A stretch of DNA of 64,000 nt. It comes from Chiridota heheva. Lineage: Eukaryota; Echinodermata; Holothuroidea; Apodida; Chiridotidae. Within the stretch, counting starts at the first letter, position 1. Every line of letters starts with the position of its first letter. Made by a program: the position numbers and the translations under genes. Of the stretch, positions 40,701 through 43,590 are shown one piece after another. Below the pieces are notes generated by a model. That model saw only the letters and a program-made list of their open reading frames with translations, did no database searches and had not been told where the DNA came from. Where the stretch lies: positions 432,501 through 496,500 of the forward strand of contig JAIGNY010003238.1 in NCBI GenBank assembly GCA_020152595.1, written 5' to 3'.

Positions 40701-41276
40701 TTTAACCAAGGAATCTGCAGCAATTGGTTGAAATTTCAATCAATCAAACCATTTGAATCAAGTTCTAAAAATTGTGTCCATACAGTATGACGATTTTGCC
40801 TCTTAAAATGTGTTCTTATCCTCTCTCAAAATTCTTCAAAGCAAAACAAATGTTTCTACCAAACCTTTTTTCATCTCCTTAAATAAACCTAACAAGGAAA
40901 ATACAGTCATGCAATTATAACAACTGAAATTCTGGACGAGTTTAAAGGAATTTCATATATATTCAGAGCTGTAATTTTGTACATATATAAATCAATCACA
41001 TGTACAGCTAAAACTTTGATCAGCCTATAATTTTAAACTACAATTTACTGTAGTTACTAAATCTGCTATTTAAAAAAATAGATTTCTTCACTCAGAATGT
41101 TGTATATGCTCAAACAAAGAATCGAAAGAAAATGTTAAGATTGTTTCTTACCATTTGTTTCTAAATCAATTGTTGTACAATCATTGAAATAAGAAGAAAA
41201 TGGGCAAGTGAAGACAGCACCCGTTCTATTATACATAAGATCTTCCTGCTGATGGATTGGAGCACCAACTAAGAGT
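4706..41276 (-). CDS. ITGA3/6/7-like: Integrin alpha subunit gene, laminin-binding (alpha3/6/7, PS1-like), partial, 13 exons
   Basis: Integrin alpha subunits pair with a beta subunit as plasma-membrane receptors for extracellular matrix. Thirteen minus-strand exons join in frame at 41276-41152, 34665-34586, 33194-33009, 31742-31577, 27260-27053, 24325-24232, 22006-21904, 19235-18980, 17123-17034, 15873-15812, 15214-15036, 14101-13946 and 4759-4706. Every border is GT-AG and every split codon restores the expected residue. Visible in order: FG-GAP blades with LLVGAP, IVGAP, IGGAP, IIGAP, AVGAP and LLVGA cores; Ca2+-loop motifs DLNGDG, DINKDG and DLDGND in blades 5-7; then thigh and early calf sequence with paired cysteines. 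No I domain interrupts blades 2-3. The WLGVTVRSQG plus CAHRY pair is typical of the laminin-binding group rather than the RGD group; ligand preference is inferred from this. The signal peptide, first half of blade 1, calf-2, transmembrane helix and GFFKR tail are missing. No frameshift or stop was seen, so the gene looks functional. Confidence 0.92.
4760..6720. other. Intron, no exon; degenerate GTCACATGATTAAT array and octamer cluster
   Basis: 5007-5115 holds about seven degenerate copies of a GTCA-x-ATGATTAAT word. 5956-6012 has three exact ATGCAAAT octamers plus one ATGCAAGT. Nothing gene-like was seen. Confidence 0.5.
6721..7876 (+). repeat. 20-bp minisatellite, about 57 units
   Basis: Unit ATATTTAGAACTTTGTTTGG. 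The first 33 units (6721-7380) keep exact 20-bp register with point variants such as GTCTGG, GTTAGG and GTTTAG. Units beyond 7381 vary in length and sequence. Lies in the 9.2-kb integrin intron. Confidence 0.97.
7990..8205 (+). repeat. About 60-bp tandem repeat, 3-4 units
   Basis: Direct copies starting AAATTCACTTTGAATAACAT and containing TTAGCAGAAAGATAACATAG then GGTTATCAAATTC, diverging in the last unit. Confidence 0.85.
8206..8869 (+). other. Region with unassigned 147-codon ORF (8273-8716) before a LINE
   Basis: The ORF at 8273-8716 has no domain I recognise. It lies just upstream of the LINE ORF1 in the same orientation and could be part of that element's 5' region or chance. Later residues (WCEAKRFSVGVWPIRAVDRF) are less low-complexity than typical noise. 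Confidence 0.3.
8923..9649 (+). pseudogene. LINE ORF1, frameshifted (coiled coil plus RRM-like domain)
   Basis: Frame 1 from MPHNGTSSPE runs to about 9100, then the homologous frame shifts to frame 2 (9101-9649). The shift lies within a coiled-coil stretch (LEYKLERSTQELTTL, then IEQLHSEFNVLEQ). LEQYSRRNCVRIFGI and SHRIGKP follow, the hallmark of LINE ORF1 proteins with an L1-ORF1p-like RRM and C-terminal domain. Such proteins bind the element's RNA with nucleic-acid chaperone activity. The C-terminus GLQEDLTARNRALLKRH fits. The single frameshift is the visible lesion. Confidence 0.8.
9841..10020 (+). pseudogene. LINE ORF2 N-terminal PHD-like zinc finger remnant
   Basis: In one frame the translation shows PCNQFDSGCHLEC then SSWICNVCTFGALPF; an upstream C-x2-C lies in another frame. 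Spacing C..H-x2-C..W-x-C-x2-C and the trailing LPF match the PHD-type finger that precedes the endonuclease in many CR1-like LINEs. Stops and a frameshift break it. Confidence 0.6.
10168..12880 (+). pseudogene. LINE ORF2 endonuclease-reverse transcriptase, broken
   Basis: The apurinic-like endonuclease starts FHLNSRSLNKNF and has GIVYRPPS and GDFNQDLL, but the stretch between these last two is deleted (FHEM runs straight into GDFN). RT follows: KPNKAAGFD, SYGNYRPISVLS, GQYGFRQGMST, IFLDLSKAFDTIDHEIL and GVPQGSILGPLLF. The catalytic box reads FPDDTN instead of F/YADDT. After it come KFLGVFIDSKLSW and a C-terminal helper region. In-frame stops (for example at 11398, 11915 and after PLLFII) and frameshifts near 11560 and 12118 inactivate it. 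Normally this protein nicks target DNA and copies the LINE RNA. Confidence 0.85.
13199..13384 (+). repeat. ATT/GTA trinucleotide microsatellite in LINE 3' region
   Basis: Interrupted ATT, GTA and ATC trinucleotides. Long open frames across it (poly-Ile, poly-Asn) are artefacts. It sits just before the LINE 3' end. Confidence 0.95.
13437..13945. other. Intron end, nothing recognised
   Basis: Two copies of ACAAGATGACATCTTT about 30 nt apart (13455-13500); otherwise unremarkable sequence up to the exon. Confidence 0.5.
13946..14101 (-). CDS. Integrin alpha exon (thigh end)
   Basis: 156 nt, 52 codons, phase 0 at both ends (acceptor CATTTAG, donor GTAGGG). It starts NELTDIFRSIPIRLNFRLSE, matching the family D-I-R-D-K-L-x-P-I-x-I motif at the end of the thigh, and ends MFDKGVITTISTE, running into the calf-1 cysteine motif in the next exon. 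Confidence 0.88.
14102..15035. other. Intron; tRNA-like SINE head at about 14876-14945
   Basis: Within 14876-14945, GTGGCAGTGCAGTAAAGC resembles a Pol III A box and GGCTCAAATCCCG a B box, as in tRNA-derived SINEs. The rest of the intron shows nothing else. Confidence 0.45.
15036..15214 (-). CDS. Integrin alpha exon (thigh)
   Basis: 179 nt, enters with two bases to complete GAG, leaves in phase 0 (acceptor CTGGCAG, donor GTGAGT). It encodes ELIYDILTESTR, SRVYFQNSN (family SRV-F), NQTLLLHPQ and CSVSHTAYLRSK. It forms the thigh beta-sandwich strands; NQT is a possible glycosylation site. Confidence 0.88.
15215..15811. other. Intron; short family-B foldback remnant near 15598-15693
   Basis: ATTAGTTTAGTGGTCCAGCA matches the left tip of family B foldback elements; the following 60 nt end in AAAATGTCCCTTTAATT. 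The remainder is AT-rich with no feature. Confidence 0.4.
15812..15873 (-). CDS. Integrin alpha exon (thigh, short)
   Basis: 62 nt, acceptor TTTACAG, donor GTGAGT. With the split codon it encodes CFNITICAKYISNSFDFDEE, the conserved thigh C-F-x(3-4)-C-x-Y element. NIT is a possible glycosylation site. Small but phase-consistent with both neighbours. Confidence 0.88.
15996..16519 (+). mobile_element. Foldback MITE, family A copy 2
   Basis: Same order and orientation as the copy at 1547. Left AAGGAAAATTCCCATTGATT, central GTAATGTCATAGAGACAATT and TTGATGACATCACCAAGC, right AATCCATGGGAATATTCCTT. Lies in the intron between the exons at 17034 and 15873. Confidence 0.8.
17034..17123 (-). CDS. Integrin alpha exon (propeller-thigh junction)
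   Basis: 90 nt, acceptor CATGTAG, donor GTAAGT. It encodes ARPVINVTATLSVSPDELDA then NPNC, the start of the thigh domain just after the propeller. NVT is a potential N-glycosylation site. The cysteine codon at the 3' border is split TG|C. Confidence 0.9.
17284..17619 (-). mobile_element. TIR element (TACTGTATTCGACGTAATAAG), family H copy 1
   Basis: Left end TACTGTATTCGACGTAATAA and right end (minus) TACTATATTCAACGTATTAA are inverted repeats around about 336 nt. Internal sequence (AATTGCACTACGTTTTAGGC, AAGCGCCCATGCTCAGGGC) matches the reverse complement of the element at 20330. Non-coding. Confidence 0.75.
17755..18195 (-). mobile_element. LINE 3' end (CR1/Jockey-like), 5'-truncated
   Basis: The minus-strand ORF at 18185-17916 carries GDRSFGIAAPRLWNQLPLHV and FKTNLKKDL, the conserved C-terminal tail of ORF2 in many CR1/Jockey-type LINEs. 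It is followed by a 3' UTR with GGCGCCTTGAGCACCTTCTG and an (ATT)n-type tail near 17757. Only about 440 nt are left, a typical 5'-truncated insertion in sense with the host gene. Confidence 0.8.
18511..18955 (+). repeat. Dispersed repeat R, copy 1 (next to an exon)
   Basis: Starts GTTTGGTTTGTTGATGTTTA, then ACGGCAC, AAGAGGGTGTTAAAAACTAA and a GA-rich stretch. The same order appears at 44941-45495. TTTGTTGATGTTTAACGGCAC-like starts occur in repeats of marine invertebrates. Class unknown. It ends about 24 nt from the splice donor at 18979. Confidence 0.75.
18980..19235 (-). CDS. Integrin alpha exon (blades 6-7, AVGAP and DLDGND)
   Basis: 256 nt, acceptor CTTTCAG. It encodes DFAVGAPYENNGQGAVYIYM (end of blade 6) and blade 7: FGYSLSGGLDLDGNDYPDLL followed by VGALDSNAVVVLR. 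The terminal arginine codon is split AG|G, and the next exon continues ARPVINV, matching the invariant R-S-R-P-V-I junction. That fixes the donor as the weak GTTTGT rather than a consensus GTRAGT. A dispersed repeat begins about 24 nt into the following intron. Confidence 0.92.
19236..20329. other. Intron with tRNA-like Pol III box words
   Basis: GGCAGAGCGGTTGAGTGG at about 19270 resembles an A box, and GGTTCGAATCC at 19800 is an exact B box. Neither sits in a full cloverleaf, so I read them as SINE or tRNA-pseudogene debris. A G-run interrupts at about 19878. Confidence 0.4.
20330..20703 (+). mobile_element. TIR element (TACCATATTCGACGTATTAAG), family H copy 2
   Basis: The left end TACCATATTCGACGTATTAA pairs with the right end read in reverse, TACCGTATTCGATGTAATAA. 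About 374 nt, with a tandem 60-nt duplication near the left end (GCCCCTGCTCTAAAAAGCG occurs twice). The opposite-orientation copy is at 17284. No ORF of note. Confidence 0.78.
20704..21903. other. Intron; tRNA-derived SINE on minus strand at about 21245-21512
   Basis: Read on the minus strand from 21512: TTAGCTTAATTGGTAGAG is a good A box, and about 45 nt on, GGTCTTGGGTCGATCTC is a B box. Downstream GCACTTTGAGTATGCATACT and GTGCTGCATAAAAAGC resemble SINE body sequence. The rest is plain AT-rich intron. Confidence 0.55.
21904..22006 (-). CDS. Integrin alpha exon (blade 6, DINKDG cation loop)
   Basis: 103 nt, phase 0 in, 1 nt out (acceptor TTTACAG, donor GTAAAA). It encodes RYGMAIANLGDINKDGYQ, the family FGIA-x-N-I-G-D-I-N-Q-D-G-Y-P-D motif of blade 6; the split codon gives D with the next exon. 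Confidence 0.94.
22007..23219. other. Intron, no feature recognised
   Basis: A B-box-like GGTTCAATCGCC at about 22354 is the only notable word. No coding exon on either strand. Confidence 0.5.
23220..23800 (+). repeat. 22-bp minisatellite (CCACCCTGTTCCACATGCC core)
   Basis: Best preserved at 23395-23660, about 12 units of roughly 22 bp containing ACCCACCCTGTTCCACATGC. Degenerate copies extend on both sides. The strong C bias and near-3n units create overlapping ORFs in several frames on both strands; these are not genes. In the intron between the exons at 24232 and 22006. Confidence 0.93.
23801..24231. other. Intron end with two similar 120-nt stretches
   Basis: 23840-23960 and 24000-24100 share words such as TTATTTGCTT, TTCATTCATCCCAAGAC or its variant, and TTCATGTCAGGA-x-TGTCA. 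This suggests a local duplication. Nothing else. Confidence 0.45.
24232..24325 (-). CDS. Integrin alpha exon (blade 5, IIGAPMYFDRE)
   Basis: 94 nt, enters after two codon bases and leaves in phase 0 (acceptor CAATCAG, donor GTAAGT). It encodes FDELIIGAPMYFDRE, nearly identical to the family W-D-I-V-I-G-A-P-Q-Y-F-D-R motif, then GGAVYIYIN. The acidic FDE completes the cation loop begun in the previous exon. Confidence 0.94.
24975..25158 (+). repeat. Dispersed repeat F, copy 1
   Basis: Begins TTAAAGGCCAGATATCATGT and continues CAACATTTCTGATTGGT, CCAATCAATTACCGC. A diverged copy lies at about 59106-59330. The TTAAAGG tip recalls the foldback families. It directly abuts the family C element. Confidence 0.6.
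25159..25342 (+). mobile_element. Foldback MITE, family C copy 1 (short, uninterrupted)
   Basis: 184 nt. Left TTAAAGGAGACATAAAGTCT and right AGACTTTATGTCTCCTTTAA are an inverted repeat; both arms carry a TATGATAGAGGA-like motif or its variant. The element at 53817-57032 has the same ends, but with a piggyBac-like insertion. Confidence 0.85.
25575..25835 (+). mobile_element. tRNA-derived SINE, family S1 copy 1
   Basis: The head GCAGTAGCCCAGTGGTTACG is A-box-like. The body includes TGTGTCCTTCAACAAGACAC, CAGTTCACCCAGCTGCCAAA and CTGGGGAGTTAACCTGTGAT, and ends GGCTTGAAGGGATT. The same order occurs at 38890 (minus) and 51640 (plus). The TCCTTGAGCAAGACACTT block is common to many metazoan SINEs. 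Confidence 0.8.
25836..26423. other. Intron, nothing recognised
   Basis: No exon, repeat or ORF with a domain was seen. Confidence 0.5.
26424..27016 (+). mobile_element. Foldback MITE, family B copy 1, with internal 38-bp triplication
   Basis: Left TTAAAGGATTAGTTCAGTGG, right CTGAACTAATCCTTTA, with a subterminal GTCCTCTTTCATATAAGATG on the right arm. The left arm has lost part of the usual motif run and instead carries three and a half tandem copies (26464-26608) of a 38-bp unit with CAAGTTTAAAGCTCTTG. Ends about 37 nt from the exon at 27053. Confidence 0.8.
27053..27260 (-). CDS. Integrin alpha exon (blade 4 and first Ca2+ loop)
   Basis: 208 nt, acceptor TTTCCAG, donor GTAAGG. It encodes FSAASGYFMPGKYSYIGGAP (blade 4), then RADITGAVVILDK as in the family RANHSGAVVLL-K stretch, and ends SSFGYDVATADLNGDG. 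The DLNGDG is the start of a D-x-N-x-D-G cation loop that continues in the next exon. The last glycine codon is split 2+1. Confidence 0.93.
27261..28220. other. Intron, AT-rich, nothing recognised
   Basis: Poly-A and poly-T runs and TAAATAAA words (about 27480-27790); no feature supported. Confidence 0.5.
28225..28690 (+). repeat. Dispersed repeat E, copy 1
   Basis: About 450 nt that match 33890-34365 in the same orientation. Shared blocks include AGGTGGGGCAAACAA, ATAAACAAAATTC-GTTTGC, TGCAATTTTTGTTCACC, GCAGAAATTTGTTTTG and GCAGATTTTGTTGCTAG. Non-coding; it may be the 5' region of the following LINE, but the second copy has no LINE behind it. Confidence 0.75.
28690..30110 (+). mobile_element. 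Tx1/L1-like LINE fragment (reverse transcriptase), degenerate
   Basis: Across frames the translation reads NKTPGLDG, VILLIPKADKDN, QTGFMKG, FLLFIDFENAFDCLNW, RGVHQGCQLSPYLF and QFADDKTLYLDGS, in RT order. QFADD-x-TL-LDGS is typical of Tx1/L1-group reverse transcriptases, so this is a second LINE lineage, unlike the CR1-like one at 8870. Stops and frameshifts are frequent. Upstream endonuclease and 3' end were not recognised. Confidence 0.8.
30111..30440. other. Intron, nothing recognised
   Basis: No gene or repeat beyond short AT-rich runs and ATCATCATCAT. Confidence 0.5.
30441..31463 (+). repeat. 23-bp palindromic minisatellite, about 45 units
   Basis: The unit is GAGGAAGCAAC followed by the perfect 12-bp palindrome ACTACCGGTAGT. 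Variants include ACTACTGGTAGT and CACCACCGGTAGT; a few units are shortened (GAGGACCACTACTGGTAAT). Ends 114 nt from the exon at 31577 and lies in the intron immediately downstream of it. Each unit could form a small hairpin and carries a central CCGG/CpG. Confidence 0.97.
31577..31742 (-). CDS. Integrin alpha exon (blade 3, IVGAPGAGDW)
   Basis: 166 nt, phase 0 in, 1 nt out (donor GTAAAG, acceptor TTGACAG). It encodes EYIVGAPGAGDWRGA, the third-blade FG-GAP core with the usual W-K/R-G that follows. It ends VGVSLNSYFG, which with the next exon gives the YFGFS start of blade 4. The linker between is short relative to vertebrate alpha6. Confidence 0.92.
31743..32342. other. Intron, nothing recognised
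   Basis: No feature supported; a short ORF on the minus strand (31769-31963) runs out of the exon's intron side and has no domain. Confidence 0.5.
32343..32903 (+). mobile_element. Foldback MITE, family A copy 3 (diverged)
   Basis: Left TTAAACGAATATTCCTGTGA, right AAAATTCATGGAAATAATCC then TTTAA. The arms share TATATGATAG, TTAGGAGTTATTGCATTTCA (right arm: TGAAATGCAATAACTCC) and the centre TGTGATGTCATAAAGG. A (TA)n run at 32807-32870 expands the right arm. Confidence 0.78.
33009..33194 (-). CDS. Integrin alpha exon (CAHRY, cysteine-rich loop of blades 2-3)
   Basis: 186 nt, exactly 62 codons, phase 0 at both ends (acceptor TTTCAG, donor GTAAGA). It starts ACAHRYKEKS, continues with GKCFLLNKDL (family GRCYVLSQ-L), then W-x-P-C and FGYCQAGTGLAI (family FG-C-QQG). 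The cysteines at residues 2, 20, 39 and 52 follow the integrin blade 2-3 disulphide pattern. An I domain, if present, would interrupt just after this region; none is there. Confidence 0.93.
33401..33680. repeat. Poly-A and poly-C low-complexity block
   Basis: Long A and C runs (for example 33508-33525 and 33537-33547) in a low-complexity segment, followed to 33860 by degenerate TTTTCTTCAATTTC words. No coding content. Confidence 0.8.
33890..34365 (+). repeat. Dispersed repeat E, copy 2
   Basis: See copy 1 at 28225; same orientation and block order, starting at CACACCCACCATAGGAATAT and ending near CAATCAACTAAGTCAGAGAG. Confidence 0.75.
34586..34665 (-). CDS. Integrin alpha exon (blade 2, WLGVTVRSQG)
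   Basis: 80 nt, acceptor ...CATTTCAG, donor GTAAGT. It completes the split codon GAT and ends in phase 0. It encodes the diagnostic WLGVTVRSQG stretch followed by GKGGRVA, matching the SQGPGGKV region of alpha3/6/7 subunits. This is the clearest single clue to the subclass. Confidence 0.93.
34666..35204. other. Intron with a TTTTTCTTTCAGTGCACGTTGC direct duplication
   Basis: TTTTTCTTTCAGTGCACGTT occurs near 35004 and again near 35090, each followed by GCTTT and TATAGACC. Otherwise nothing. Confidence 0.5.
35213..35828 (+). mobile_element. hAT-like MITE with 8-bp target duplication
   Basis: Ends TAGTGCTGTCACGATAT and (right) ATATCATTACAGCACTA are inverted repeats. Flanks ATCATATA (35205-35212) and ATCATACA (35829-35836) form an 8-bp target-site duplication with one mismatch, the hAT signature. 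Interior rich in ATCGCAATAT words. A relative lies at 62484. No transposase ORF, so it is non-autonomous. Confidence 0.82.
35837..36284. other. Intron, nothing recognised
   Basis: AT-rich; no exon or repeat assigned. Confidence 0.5.
36285..36418 (+). mobile_element. Foldback MITE, family A half-copy
   Basis: Right-arm sequence only: TCAATAACTTCTTCCAGGAA, ACCAATCTGTTTCTTAAATT, then AAATTCCATGGGAATATTCC and TTTAA. It shares its terminal TTTAAA with the start of the family B element that follows. Confidence 0.65.
36415..36962 (+). mobile_element. Foldback MITE, family B copy 2 (plus trailing half-copy to 37137)
   Basis: Left TTAAAGGATTAGTTCTGTGG, arms with GAGGACTTAAAAAGAAAGAC and CTCCTCTTACATATAAGATG, right GCTGAACTAATTATTTT. 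36963-37137 repeats the right arm (TCTTCCATATAAGATG, CTCGACCACTAAACCAATC), so a second partial element follows head to tail. Confidence 0.75.
37208..37440 (+). repeat. 28-bp minisatellite, about 8 units
   Basis: The unit contains TATTTTGAACGCATCTCTTT then TGACAGCC or TGATAGCC. Variants change CGC to CAC. Confidence 0.95.
37441..38889. other. Intron, nothing recognised
   Basis: AT-rich with ATTCATTCATTC (about 38300) and TATAATATATA (38600-38640) low-complexity words; no exon found. Confidence 0.5.
38890..39175 (-). mobile_element. tRNA-derived SINE, family S1 copy 2
   Basis: Minus-strand copy: head GTGCAATAGCCCAGTAATTA, B-box region GGTACCGGGTCAAATTTCAG, body TTGCTCAAGAAC reversed to the GAGCAAAACACG block, and end AACCCTTGAGG. 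Same order as 25575 and 51640. Confidence 0.78.
39585..39655 (-). other. tRNA-like fragment (Pol III B box)
   Basis: On the minus strand TAAGGCGATGAACTTTGGAT is followed by TCTTAGGTTCAAATCCCACC; the B box GGTTCAAATCC is exact. The A-box half is truncated, so it is a tRNA pseudogene or SINE piece, not a functional tRNA. Confidence 0.55.
39950..40737 (+). repeat. 33-bp minisatellite, about 24 units
   Basis: The unit has TTGGTTGAAATTTAACCAAG then GAATCTGCAGCAA. It is nearly invariant except for single changes (CAACAA, CTGCTG) and one unit lacking a C (about 40541). As 33 is a multiple of three, both strands stay open for hundreds of codons; I treat those ORFs as artefacts. Intronic, about 415 nt below the exon at 41152. 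TTGGTTGAAATTTAACCAA is also an imperfect palindrome. Confidence 0.97.
40738..41151. other. Intron, nothing recognised
   Basis: AT-rich sequence between the 33-bp array and the exon's donor. Confidence 0.5.
41152..41276 (-). CDS. Integrin alpha exon (blade 1 end to blade 2 start)
   Basis: 125 nt between a ...TTTACAG acceptor and a GTAAGA donor; enters and leaves after codon position 1. It begins LLVGAPIHQQ, the F-strand signature of the first FG-GAP blade, and continues with NRTGAVFTCP, where NRT is a possible N-glycosylation site and the cysteine starts the conserved C-P-x(n)-C pair (second Cys in NDCTT). The preceding exon should encode the signal peptide and the usual F-N-L-D-T start; it was not found upstream. 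Confidence 0.9.
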
Positions 41277-41353
41277 CTGTAAAGAGAAACAAGAAAATGC
41301 ATGTGTGATAATGATGAATTGTGGGAAACACTTTTAGTACTGTAGGACTAATA

Positions 41354-41633
41354 GTTAGAGGTTTAGTTCATTGGTCAAGCCTGTTTATCTTATTTGAAAG
41401 AGGACTTTAAAAGAAACAAAATGGTGAAGAAAGCATTCAAAAATCTTATTTTGTTGAGGAGATATTAAAGTTTAAAGTTTGGTATCACTGTGTAGAAACG
41501 ACTGATATCAGACTACTTGTGATGTCATAGCCTTAGATTCCTCAAAGTCTCACCATTTTTTTCACCATTTTGTTTTTTTGAAGTCCTCTTTCATATAAGA
41601 TGGACATGCTTAACCACTGAACTAATCCTTTAA
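41354..41633 (+). mobile_element. Foldback MITE, family B copy 3 (deleted, 280 nt)
   Basis: Left GTTTAGTTCATTGGTCAAGC and right GCTTAACCACTGAACTAATC then CTTTAA pair; GTGATGTCATAGCC sits between the arms. Only 80 nt upstream of the 5'-most exon seen. Confidence 0.78.
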
Positions 41634-41759
41634 CCTCATTGTCAGATTATCCACAGAAGCTGGGGAAAAAGATTAAGGAATATATGCACAAGATGACACG
41701 GAGTGCATCCACCGATATCGTGTGAAATATGGTAACTTTATTGTTTATTCATGATAATG

Positions 41760-42431
41760 CATGATTAATTATACTGCAGTGATCCTCTTCATAATATATT
41801 ACAAGTAATTTCATGGCTGAATTATGAGGGGAAATAAAGATTTTGTTAAGAAAATAGTTTATTTTAAAATAAATATTACAGAATCAATTCAATCAGCAGA
41901 TGCCACTTAGATACTGTACTCCCATTGCCATGTTGTCACCGATGAACCATGGTCTTGATGCCTTTTGACCGATCAAATTCCAGTAATCCTACCTCTTATC
42001 AATCTTGTTGGAGCTCTATTCAGCCAGGATTCACATTCCATCCTTTTCCTTTCATGCAAGAAGCCAATTGTTTGATACCAGGAACCACTTAATCTGATTT
42101 TCCTTAAGTCCTGAAAATTGATTGTTTTTAATTCTTTTCAGGGTATGAATTCATTGTTTAGGACATTCAATTTAAATCCATTGAGAAGTTTGAACCATAT
42201 AAGTCTTCACAGATCTCATCTTAAAATATCCCCACCCCTCTATTTTTACTCTCCCCTTGTTCAAATAAGTCCCAAATTTTGATCACTTCTTTCCTGAAAC
42301 AGTAGCTAAACCACATGCCAAATTAAATGAAAATCCAATCATCAGTTATTGAGATATCTTGATGACAAACAAACAAACAAACAGAGGCGAAAACATAATC
42401 TCCGTCCAACTTTGTTGGCGGAGGTAATTAT
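41760..42431. repeat. Segmental duplication copy 1 and LINE/SINE-like 3' tail
   Basis: 41760-41998 (AGTAATTTCATGGCTGAATT, AAATATTACAGAATCAATTC, GATGAACCATGGTC) is copied at 42437-42925. 42360-42431 has ACAAACAAACAAACAGAGGC then TTGTTGGCGGAGGTAATTAT, resembling 3' ends of widespread marine invertebrate retroposons; family not settled. Confidence 0.6.
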
Positions 42432-42436
42432 TATAC

Positions 42437-42925
42437 TACAGATTGACCCTGTTCATTTATATATTTATATTAAAAGTAATTTTAAGGCTGAAATATGAGG
42501 GCAAATAGTTCAAACAGCTTCTATTTTCAAAATGGATTTCTATTGTCAAAATGGATTGGAATAAAGCCTTCACAATACCTTTTACTCTGTTTTTGGTACT
42601 TAATAAACTCTGTACCAGAATAGCTAACATAATTTTTGCTACTGTAGCAATTCTGGTACAGAGTTTATTAAGTTCCAAAAATGGGAGTATAATGGTAATG
42701 TGAAGGCATTATTCCAGTCCATTTTGAATATAGAAATCCATTTTGAAAATAGAAGCTGTTTTAACTAAATAGTATATTCTTCAAACAAATATTACAGGAT
42801 CAATTTAAACAGCAAATGCCACTTACAAGAAACTGTACACTCTCATTGCCATGCATTGTCATCAATTAACCATGGTCATATGACTCCTTTTGACCAATCA
42901 AATTCCAGTAAACCTACCGTACACC
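42437..42925. repeat. Segmental duplication copy 2, interrupted by a hairpin element
   Basis: Same order as copy 1 (AGTAATTTTAAGGCTGAAAT, AAATATTACAGGATCAATTT, AACCATGGTCATATGACTCC), but with 259 nt inserted at 42507-42765. Confidence 0.75.
42507..42765. mobile_element. Long-palindrome (hairpin) MITE, 259 nt
   Basis: Arms of about 115 nt run from AGTTCAAACAGCTTCTATTT to AAATAGAAGCTGTTTTAACT. Inner parts TGGTACTTAATAAACTCTGT and ACAGAGTTTATTAAGTTCCA pair across a loop of about 20 nt near 42636. AAAT flanks both ends as a possible 4-bp target duplication. The paralogous copy at 41760 lacks it. Confidence 0.85.
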
Positions 42926-42954
42926 TTATCAACGAATGTTTAAATTAAGGATTA

Positions 42955-43532
42955 ATTCAGTGGTCATGCAAGTTTATCTTATATGAAACAGTTCTTTAAG
43001 ACAAACTTCAATATCTTATTCTGTTAAGGAGATATTCAAGTTTAAAGCTGTCTTATTTATGTAGAAATGACTGGTGTAGTAAGTCTACTATGGAACATTG
43101 GCATCCTGATCCTCATATTCTTAACAATTTGTTAATGTATTTTAAAGAAAATTCATTCAACATTTTAACTATTTAAAATAGTTTTTCTCACAGCTTTCTT
43201 TAGGTGGTTAATTATAATTACCCTCACAAGATTCTATTTACAACTTTCCTGTCATATTCAATTGTTTTAAAGCCACAAAATGTTTTGAAGCAAGAAAATC
43301 ACAGTACAAAATATGATAATATACATAAAGACTGAGGAATCTGAGGCAGTGCTGTCACAACTAGTCTGATTTCAGTCGTTCTACACAAATGATACCGACC
43401 TTTATAAACTTAAATATCTCCTTAACAGAATAAGATTTTTGAATGCTCTCTTGAAGTTTCTTTACCATTTTGTTATTTTGAAGTCTTCTTTCATATAAAG
43501 ACGGACTTGCTTAAATCTTGAACTAATCCTTT
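42955..43532 (+). mobile_element. Foldback MITE, family B copy 4
   Basis: Left TTAAGGATTAATTCAGTGGT, with AATATCTTATTCTGTTAAGG and TCAAGTTTAAAGCTGTCTTA; right GAAGTCTTCTTTCATATAAA and TTGAACTAATCCTTTC. Followed by three 20-bp copies of CCTGTCAATGTGATGTTAAT (43530-43590). Confidence 0.8.
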
Positions 43533-43590
43533 CAATGTGATGTTAATCCTGTCAATGTGATGTTAATCCTGTCAATGTGATGTTAAACCA

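Noticed and set aside
39891-40739. 282-codon minus-strand ORF and 191-198-codon ORFs across the same interval
   Set aside because: All lie within a 33-bp tandem array whose unit is a multiple of three; peptides are pure 11-residue repeats and both strands are open.
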